Below, one piece after another: positions 56,903-64,000 of a stretch of 64,000 nucleotides of DNA. The stretch is from Lentinus brumalis (taxonomy: Eukaryota; Basidiomycota; Agaricomycetes; Polyporales; Polyporaceae), in contig MARA01000002.1 in the NCBI GenBank assembly GCA_001792895.1, positions 2,914,001-2,978,000 of the forward strand, in the 5' to 3' direction. The notes under the pieces were generated by a model that worked only from the letters and a program-made list of their open reading frames with translations, had not been told where the DNA came from and ran no database searches. A program made the translations under genes and the position numbers. Each line of letters opens with the position of its first letter. Position 1 is the first letter of the stretch.

Positions 56903-59900
56903 ATGCCTGAGGGAACCGACGCCTCTGCCTCTTCGGGTAGCCCACCCGACGCGTCCACAACTCCTGAGCCAACTGGCGATACCGGAGTCCGTGATATCCT
57001 TGCCATTGCCGACCAGGTCCTTTCCCTCGAGCGGAGACATGCAAACGAGAAGCCCGAGAACGACGAGGCTCTGGAGTGGCATGAGGTCATCGAGCTGCAG
57101 GCCTTCAGTGAACGGAAGGCCTGGATAGAGGAGAAAACCAAGGTGCGCACGTACAATGCGGAAGGTGCGGCGACGGCATTTCTGAGCTCGACGGCAGTTC
57201 CTCGAGCAACTTCCCCCGATCGAAGTTTTTGCGGGGCTCGATGCCGTGCGCGCATCTGCGACGGAGGTCCCCGGACTGCCTTCTCGCGCGCAGCTGCAGG
57301 AATGGCGAGAAGAGCACGACAGGATCGAGAAGGAGACAGAGGTCTTTGACTCCGGGGAGTACAAGAAGCTCAAGAAGTTCACCAAAGGTGTGTGGCGACA
57401 TTTCTCCTGATATCCATGAAGTAATGCTCTCCCGCCCGTAAAGCCGCGGCTCAGCGCAACCTCTCCCCGGCGGACACTGACCTCATCGAGATGACCTTGA
57501 CGACGATCTATGCGCTCGACAAGCTGATGCACCTCCTTCGTGACCGGTCGGACAACTTGGACCTTCTCGGTGTCCGGATTACGTGGGAGGAAAGGAGAAT
57601 CGCTGCATGGAAGGACCTGCACAAGCTGCTCGATGACCTCCGCGCCTTCCTGTCTACTCGCGTCCGATGGTCGTCTGCCGTGTACGAGACTCTGGACCCG
57701 GATGATCCCAGCCCGGCAGAGTATACTCCAGAGTACACTCCGAAGAGGCGGAATTCTATCGTTTCGATGAACTCCGAATCGTCTCGGGCTTCTATACCGG
57801 GCTTTTCCCGTGGTGCCCGGCATAAGCTAGCAGAAGCACTGTCTCAGGAGGCAGCCCAGTTTGCGAGCCGGACGTCGTCTCTCCGACATACAAAGATTGC
57901 GCTCGCTGGGAAGGCTATAGACAAGCTCATCGACGATAGCCGGAAGCCTGTACCCGACGAGCTTCTGGACGAGCAGGAGAAGTTGGAGAACGAGGGCATC
58001 ACTGAGATGGAAGACATAGGCAAGTTCGTCATGCAAATGGTCATGCAGTGGAAGAAGTGAGTCTCGATATCGCGCACTCCGCACTGGCTATTGACGCCTC
58101 GCCAGGGCGGACGAGTTTTACGTCGAAACTCTCAAGGACAAGTCCGAAGCGCAGAATCTGCTCGAGGAGATTGAGGTTGCGAAGCTTGGCCATCCCACGG
58201 CTCGTCAGGACGCCAGCTTCATGTCTCGGACTAGCGTACTCCACAAACGATTGCTACTGAGGGGTAACCCAGCACAGTCTCCTATGTTTCCGAAGCCGGA
58301 ACATCATCTCTTCCCCGAGCAGGCCGGGTTCACGGACGATCTCGTCCAGCAGCTTTCGTCAGAGATGGCCTCCGCCTTACAGCAGGTGAGGAAAACGGAG
58401 CAATGCGCGAAGGAGTATCATGCCTTGCTGGAGGCGGTCAGGCAGGTGGAGGCTGTCTGCAAGTCCGCTTCAGAGTTATCCTCCAAGTACCAGTCGATCA
58501 CGGGCCGCTTGGAGAATGGTTTCGCGGCGGCAACTGGCGACGGCACACCCCCCGACTTGTCTACGGAGGCATGTCTGGATAGTACTCGACATTCGCTTTT
58601 CCTCTCGCTATTCCCATCCCTCGTACAAGAGCTACAGGAAGCGAACGACGAGGCTGTACCGCTCCTCTCAAGCGGCCGAGCTGCCCTTCTCCACTTGGAC
58701 TTCCCCGGGGTTAATCCTCAGTTCAAGGCGGACTCAGTCGCGACAATCGATGCCCTTGAATCCAGTCGAGGAGTGGCCATACACGCGAAGGACTCTGTGG
58801 CCTCTCGTATCACGACGCTCAATCAGGTGCGCAAGGTCTGGTCTGCGGTGGACCAACTCTTCCACGAGACGGACGATGTGAGGAGCGAGATAGTCGACGC
58901 CATGTCCCGTCAAATGTGGCGCCAACAAGTTCGTCACGACGCACCGCCTACCCCAGACAGCCCTACCATGAGTCTTCCCGCTGTAACCGTTTCGCCAGCG
59001 GAAGTTCTGGACCGGCTCGCGCTGATTCGAGGGCGGATCACCCAGGATGTCTCCTCTCCGCTCTCCGCCGTCAACCTGTCCCTCAGCCCCGCCTTGCGAG
59101 CGTATCTCATCACCTCCTCGTCCGCCCTCGAGACGTATGTGAACACGACTAGCGATACGGCAAGATTTTGGGAGGCGGTACAGAGGCAGGCCACCATGAT
59201 GAGCACTGTTCGGGACGAGGTTCACTCGTTCCAGATCAGCATCGAAGATCTCAAGGTTCGCTACGACAAGGCCGCCCAGGACGTTTTCGCGGGGTCCTGG
59301 ATGAAGACTCCATCGTGGAAACGAAGGGCACGCTTACGGGGGACCTTGCTACCATGCGGTCTAATGTCCAGGGTTTCTTGGACGAGCTGCCTCGTCGCGT
59401 TCCATTTGTAGACGATGTCAAGATCGTCAACGCGATGGAGCGGTCCTCGCCGAAGCGCCGAACATCCGTGGGGGGCAACTTCAACTTGGACATCATCCAG
59501 CAGGCGGCTCAACCGAGCCTCCCCTTCGATCCCGCTGCTCTCGATAAGGGCGTGCGCACGGACTCGAACACCTACAGCATGATGCTCTCAGGCGCTCTCA
59601 AGGCACTCGAGTCGAAGGCGGACTACTTCCTGTTGGCGAAGAAGGCGCATGCTGTCGACGTTGCGCTAGAACCTCTCGCGAATTTTCTCACTCAGGCCAG
59701 CGACGCTGTGGCGTCCATTCAAACGACACTCAACCAGGGAGAGGAGCGGCTGTCTTCGGAACGTCTGGGGGAGCTCTCTACTTCTCTGGACGAAGTGGCC
59801 GCTACCCATGAGGCCTCGATTCAGCGTGCGCTTTCCCCGGTACAGAAGGCACTACATGCTCTGCACTCTGCCTCGGTTGCCTCGGAGGTTGGTGCACGAG

Positions 59901-62900
59901 ACGCTGTCGTCTCCGCCCGTCAGAAGGCCGTCGAGAACGTCGAGGCTGAAGTTGTGTCCTGGAGGAAGGGCATCGTCAGCCTCAAGCAGCAGATTATCGA
60001 CGCACAGAAGACCGAGCTGAATCGTCTTGCCGAAGAGGCGCGGTTGCGGGAGGAGCAGGAACGGTTGGAGGTCGAAGCCGAGGCGCTGCGGGCTCGCGAG
60101 GCAGCTGCCGCCGCTGAGGCGGAACGTCTTGAGGCATTGGAGCGCGCCAGGGTCGAGCGCGAGAAGGCGGAGGCGGAGGATAGGCAAAGGAGAGAGCAAG
60201 AGCGGGCTGAGGCCGAGGAGGGGGAGCGACTCGAGAGACTTGCACGGGAGCGGGCTGAGGCGGAGGAGCGCGAGAGACGCGAGAGAGCGGAGGCGGAGGA
60301 GAGGGCCAGGCGAGAGAAGGAGGAAGCGGAGGAAAGGGCGAAACGAGCGAGGGCTGAAGCTGAGGACAGAGCAAGGCTTGAAAGGGAGAGAGAAGAGAGG
60401 GAGAGGCTCGAAAGGGAGAGAATCGAGAAGGAGAGGATCGAGAAGGAGAGATTGGCAAGGGAGGCGGCAGAGGCAGAGGAGCGAGAACGACAAGAGTGTG
60501 AGAGGGCTGAAGCTGAAGAACGCGAGCGTCGGGCAGCAGCAGACCGGGCCCTGCGCCAGGCGGAGGAGACGCAGAGATTGGAAGCGTTGCGTCTGGCTGA
60601 AGAATCAGCGATCACCGACAGCCCACTTGAGACGGTCGAGGAGGTCAGCTTCGCGATTTCTGATAGTGACGGTGAGTGGTCCACAAATTCGAGTACTGGG
60701 GATTAGCTGACGAGACGCTTGAACTGATAGATATCTTCGGCATACGCACAACGTCTGCGGCAACCGGGATGAGCCCGGAGATGAGCGAGCTGAGCTCGCG
60801 AATCTTTTCCTTCCGCAAGCGTCTTCGGTCCATCGGGATAAACGAGGCTGCCAGGCCGAAAACACGCGGCAGCAGCTCTCTACCTGAAGATACTGCTCGG
60901 AAGTCGATGGAGCAGGCGTTTATCGCGCTCTCAAAGGAAGTTGCGGCCCTTCCCGCATCTGTCTCTGATGAGCCCGTTGTCGACGCAGATCTGCGGTCCC
61001 TCCGGGGCGAGATGGCAGCATCGAAGGAGATGTTGGCGAGGATTCACCAGCTCACCGACTTCGGTATCCTCCTGCATGACTGCGACGAAGCTCTCAGTGA
61101 CCTACTGGAGCACATCGACAGCTATCCCTCACCGCCATTGGGGCCCCTTTCGGCTCCTCACGAATCTGATCCTTCTCTTCCACCCGAAGAGCAACTGTCC
61201 GCACGCCTTAGCTTCACCCGTGAAGTGCTGTCTAGGATGAAGACCCTCGCCCGCGCTTTGTCGGACGATCCTAGAGTCCTGGCTGAACACGAACGCATCC
61301 TGCAGACTTGGATCGAGCTTGAGGCGATGGCCCTCGATCGCATTGATGGGCAGAAATCTCGTCCTGCGAGCGTCGTCAGTTCCGGACGTAGCAGTCGCGC
61401 TTCCGTCATCAAGAGTTCATCCCACTCGTCCGCAGCCAACAGTCCACGCATACGGGCAAGCTTGGATGTTCCTCGGCCGCGACAAAGTATCAACAAGAAG
61501 GGCAGCTTCTCCAAGCTATCTGCTTCTGCTGGCAAGTTCCTCGTACCGCCTCCACCCAACCCCGCGGCTGCTCGTCGTGCTTCCTCAGGCTCGTCGGTGA
61601 TGACCGGGCCGCTTAGTCGGAGCTCCAGCCGCATGTCTATTGCATCGTCCTCGCGCTCTGTCTCTGGTCCTATGTCAAGCTCCGGCGGGAGCTCGACGTC
61701 ACTGTTCGGGACAACGTTCTCGTCAAGACAGCGTACCAGCAGTGTTACCTCGAACGCGTCGTCATTGGTTACCCCGCCCATGGTCAAGCGACCTCTACCC
61801 TCGACATCTTCGTCTCGGCCGCGAGCCCAGACCGGGGCTCGGACGGTCTCCCCGGCGTTCTCTGACGCGTCGTATTCGCATGGGAGGTCAAGTCTGAATC
61901 TTTCGCAGGGCAGGTCAAGTCTGAACCTTGCGCGCCCTCCTTCGTCGCTCGGAACGTGGGGACGAGCACCGCGTCTTTCGTTCACCGCTAAGCCAAAGTC
62001 ACCACCTTCAGTCAGTGGGCCGTCGCAGCGCCCTGCGAGGAAACCGTACGTTGCCAATCCGAAGAACAAGCTTGACGTCGCTGTCGGCGATGTCATCAAC
62101 AGGCTGCCGGTCCACATAAAGATTGAGCTCGTGCCTGACACATGGAAGGATCAGAGTGGCAAGTACTGGATTGGCGACTCAGATCCAAAGCTCTGTTTTT
62201 GTCGCATCCTGCGATCGCAGACGGTCATGGTGCGCGTTGGAGGTGGCTGGCAGGAGCTCTCGAGGTGAGTATCATACGTTCCACTCTTCACCTTGACCGA
62301 CTCTTACACGTGCATGTCAGGTTCATCAAGGACCACTTCGCAGACGCATTCCGTCTGTTACCTGACGCATCTCCACCACGTATGGGCGCCCTTGAAGAGA
62401 AATGGATCAGCTCAGCGACGCTCGGTCAAGCAGGAGAGTCTTTCTCTCCCTCGGCAACGCCTAAGACACCTGAAAAGAAGAGCCCCTACCTGCCCTCCTT
62501 CGCACTGTCGACGCCGAACGGCACGAGCCGCACGAGCCCGCAGTCTCTCAATGTCTCTCCTTCCTCTGGTTCCTCTCTGCAACCACTGCAGTTCATCCGG
62601 CGCGTAGAAATGGAGAGTCTTTCTTATCGGCCAGAGACACCAACACGATCCACCCTACGCAGCGGAGCGACGTCAGTGATGAGCACCCCGCCCGCCACCA
62701 CCCCAGCCCGCTTGGCGGCCGTGACCATGATGAACAACATATTCATATTCTGTCTCGCTGTGTCTAGATGCTGTCCGGACTTTGCTCCCTGTTATACTGC
62801 ATGTTGCTGTGCATTGCGCTTTTCATCATGACGTTGGTTCTCTTCGTTCTAAGCTTATTTGCATGGACAATTTGGCTCTCATCGGTCGATTCGCCCTCTG

Positions 62901-62911
62901 GCTGTAGATAG
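56903..62911 (+). CDS. Large coiled-coil cytolinker with GAR (GAS2) domain
   Basis: This is a protein of more than 1,800 residues. MPEGTDASASSGSPPD leads to a helical N-terminal half with spectrin-like heptads (IADQVLSLERRHANEKPEN, MLT-rich helices), then a charged coiled coil from about 59.9 to 60.6 kb built of ERAEAEE-type repeats. A Ser/Pro/Arg-rich basic linker follows, then a GAS2-related (GAR) microtubule-binding domain (NKLDVAVGDVINRLPVHIKI, SGKYWIGDSDPKLCFCRILR, QTVMVRVGGGWQELSRFIKD). The frame breaks at the GGGG run 59291-59294; one more G restores it. At the 3' end, splicing a 47-base GT-AG intron (62721-62767) adds 47 codons with a strongly hydrophobic segment and a stop at 62909-62911; unspliced, it would stop at 62831. 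It is likely a cytoskeletal linker. The GAR call is firm, the membrane anchor an inference. Confidence 0.85.
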
Positions 62912-63501
62912 AGCGTCTTACCCTACAAAGATGTCCCATCGACGATGATTCCGCTCAGATCAATATTTAGTTCCGTTGATGTTGTTACCCTGTACGCCTT
63001 GGCTTATGACCTTGACCTGTTTACATGCACCATCGCAACCCTCTACATCTACTTTAGCTCTTCCTCGGACACTCAGTAACTCAGTACTCAGAACTACCAG
63101 ATCGTCTTATCACGATGATACCGCTATCCGCAAGTGGGCAATATTGACCGCACCATCTTGCACCATCATGAAGAAATACGAAAGTGTTGCATTGCGAATC
63201 ACAGCGAGAACGGTCACTACCTACGAGTAATACAATACACTAAGATCACAAGCACTAGGCGAGAGAGCGCGAAACTGAAAGCGAAGAGACGAAAGCTGAG
63301 TGCGGAGAGATACGTAGCCAGTCGTGAAGTCTATCGTGAGAGCAGGGGTAAATCAATAAATCAATGAATCGTCCACGCGCGTCGTGTGTGCGCACACATC
63401 CTCCGCAGCGCACCTTATGCGCAAGTGCCTCCCCTCCATCCCAAACACTGCGCGAAACCGAGAACGAAACGTACCGAACCTCTAATGAGACGTCGAGTGC
63501 C
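62912..63501. other. Convergent intergenic region, nothing recognised
   Basis: This is the 3' flank of the GAR-domain gene (+) and of the partial gene at the right edge (-). Open frames here have no family support. Confidence 0.55.
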
Positions 63502-64000
63502 TCACGCCGATGCCTCCTTTTTGGGGGACGAGAAGACATCCTTGAGCTTGCCGAACATGCTCGTGCGCCGCTTCGGGCGCTGCGAGTTCGCGAAGCGGCC
63601 AGTCACGGAGTCCTTCCCGTTGTCAGTCCCATTCGCGTCCTTGTCCTTCACCCCGAGCTCGCTGGCGCCCGACTCGAGGGATGACCGCGCACGCGAATGC
63701 CGCGAAGCGAGCGACGGGAAGCGCATCCTCTTCTCCTTCGTGGGCGTCGTGGCCTTCCCGGCCCCATTCGTGACGGGCATCGACGGCTCCGGTGGTGTCG
63801 CGGGTTTGGGGGTCTCGGACGAGCCGTTCACCACTTCAGCCTTGCCATCAGCGGGAGCAACACCGTTCGTCGCAGGCTTCTCCTCTGAATCGGATGTGCC
63901 ATTCACGGCGGTGGGCTCGTGCGTGGAGGGCTTCTCCGCGGAAACGGGCTCAGGGGCGGGGACGACGGCAGTCTCGACGGTTGCGCTGCCCTCGACTACC
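63502..64000 (-). CDS. Unknown protein, C-terminal part (runs off window)
   Basis: The minus-strand frame is open from the right edge to the stop at 63502-63504. It is low-complexity and Pro/Ala/Thr/Glu-rich (TVETAVVPAPEPVSAEKPST, PKPATPPEPSMPVTNGAGKA), then basic (KEKRMRFPSLASRHSRARSS), and ends with a short conserved-looking motif, RRTSMFGKLKDVFSSPKKEA. The motif resembles C-termini of several fungal proteins that end in an FGK.KD.F type helix, but I cannot name the family. The start codon is outside the window. The plus-strand frames are shadows. Confidence 0.6.
   Translation of the reverse strand, partial: VVEGSATVETAVVPAPEPVSAEKPSTHEPTAVNGTSDSEEKPATNGVAPADGKAEVVNGSSETPKPATPPEPSMPVTNGAGKATTPTKEKRMRFPSLASRHSRARSSLESGASELGVKDKDANGTDNGKDSVTGRFANSQRPKRRTSMFGKLKDVFSSPKKEASA

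Noticed and set aside
60001..60620. Minus-strand Ser/Leu-rich open frames opposite the GAR-protein coiled coil
   Set aside because: They are shadows of the repetitive Glu/Arg/Ala codons on the plus strand.

Overview
The window reads as nuclear DNA of a mushroom-forming basidiomycete (Agaricomycete). Nearly every gene is cut by several short introns of about 45-70 bases, genes sit on both strands only a few hundred bases apart, and several proteins belong to families typical of these fungi (a DUF6534-type seven-helix protein, an Mbp1-type APSES factor, a Bem1 scaffold). No bacterial, viral or organellar gene organisation is seen, and I recognise no tRNA, rRNA or CRISPR array.

Layout. 0.2-14 kb: an EDEM-type mannosidase with a PA domain (-), a Faf1-like ribosome biogenesis factor (+), a His/Ser-rich orphan (-), a double zinc-ribbon ZNRD2-like protein (-), a small multi-span membrane protein (+), a conserved orphan with ankyrin-like sequence (-) and mitochondrial release factor 1 (+). 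14.5-20.4 kb: a Dicer whose RNase III half is intact but whose helicase half has lost its ATPase motifs, then a cytochrome oxidase subunit. 20.7-26.1 kb: an MFS drug/polyamine-type exporter and the Cdc14 phosphatase.

26.5-39 kb is the unusual part. The gene for the G1/S factor Mbp1 occurs twice in the same orientation, about 9.9 kb apart. The first copy is cut off after the coiled-coil start and carries a frameshift; the second is complete. Between them lies about 7.8 kb with no recognisable gene, rich in splice-like sites and imperfect repeats. Both promoters carry two MCB (ACGCGT) boxes.

39-64 kb is dense again: mitochondrial ribosomal protein uL24m, uroporphyrinogen decarboxylase, a Set1/COMPASS Shg1 subunit, a DUF6534 membrane protein, mitochondrial bL12m, Not3/5 of CCR4-NOT, Bem1, a very large GAR-domain cytolinker that may end in a membrane anchor, and the C-terminal part of an unknown protein running off the right edge.

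A technical pattern crosses the window: five otherwise well-conserved genes each appear to lose their frame by exactly one missing base in a G or C run. This looks like homopolymer under-calling in the assembly rather than five broken genes.

Gene models come from reading splice sites and family conservation by eye. Exon edges are approximate unless stated, and the outer coordinates of each CDS include introns.
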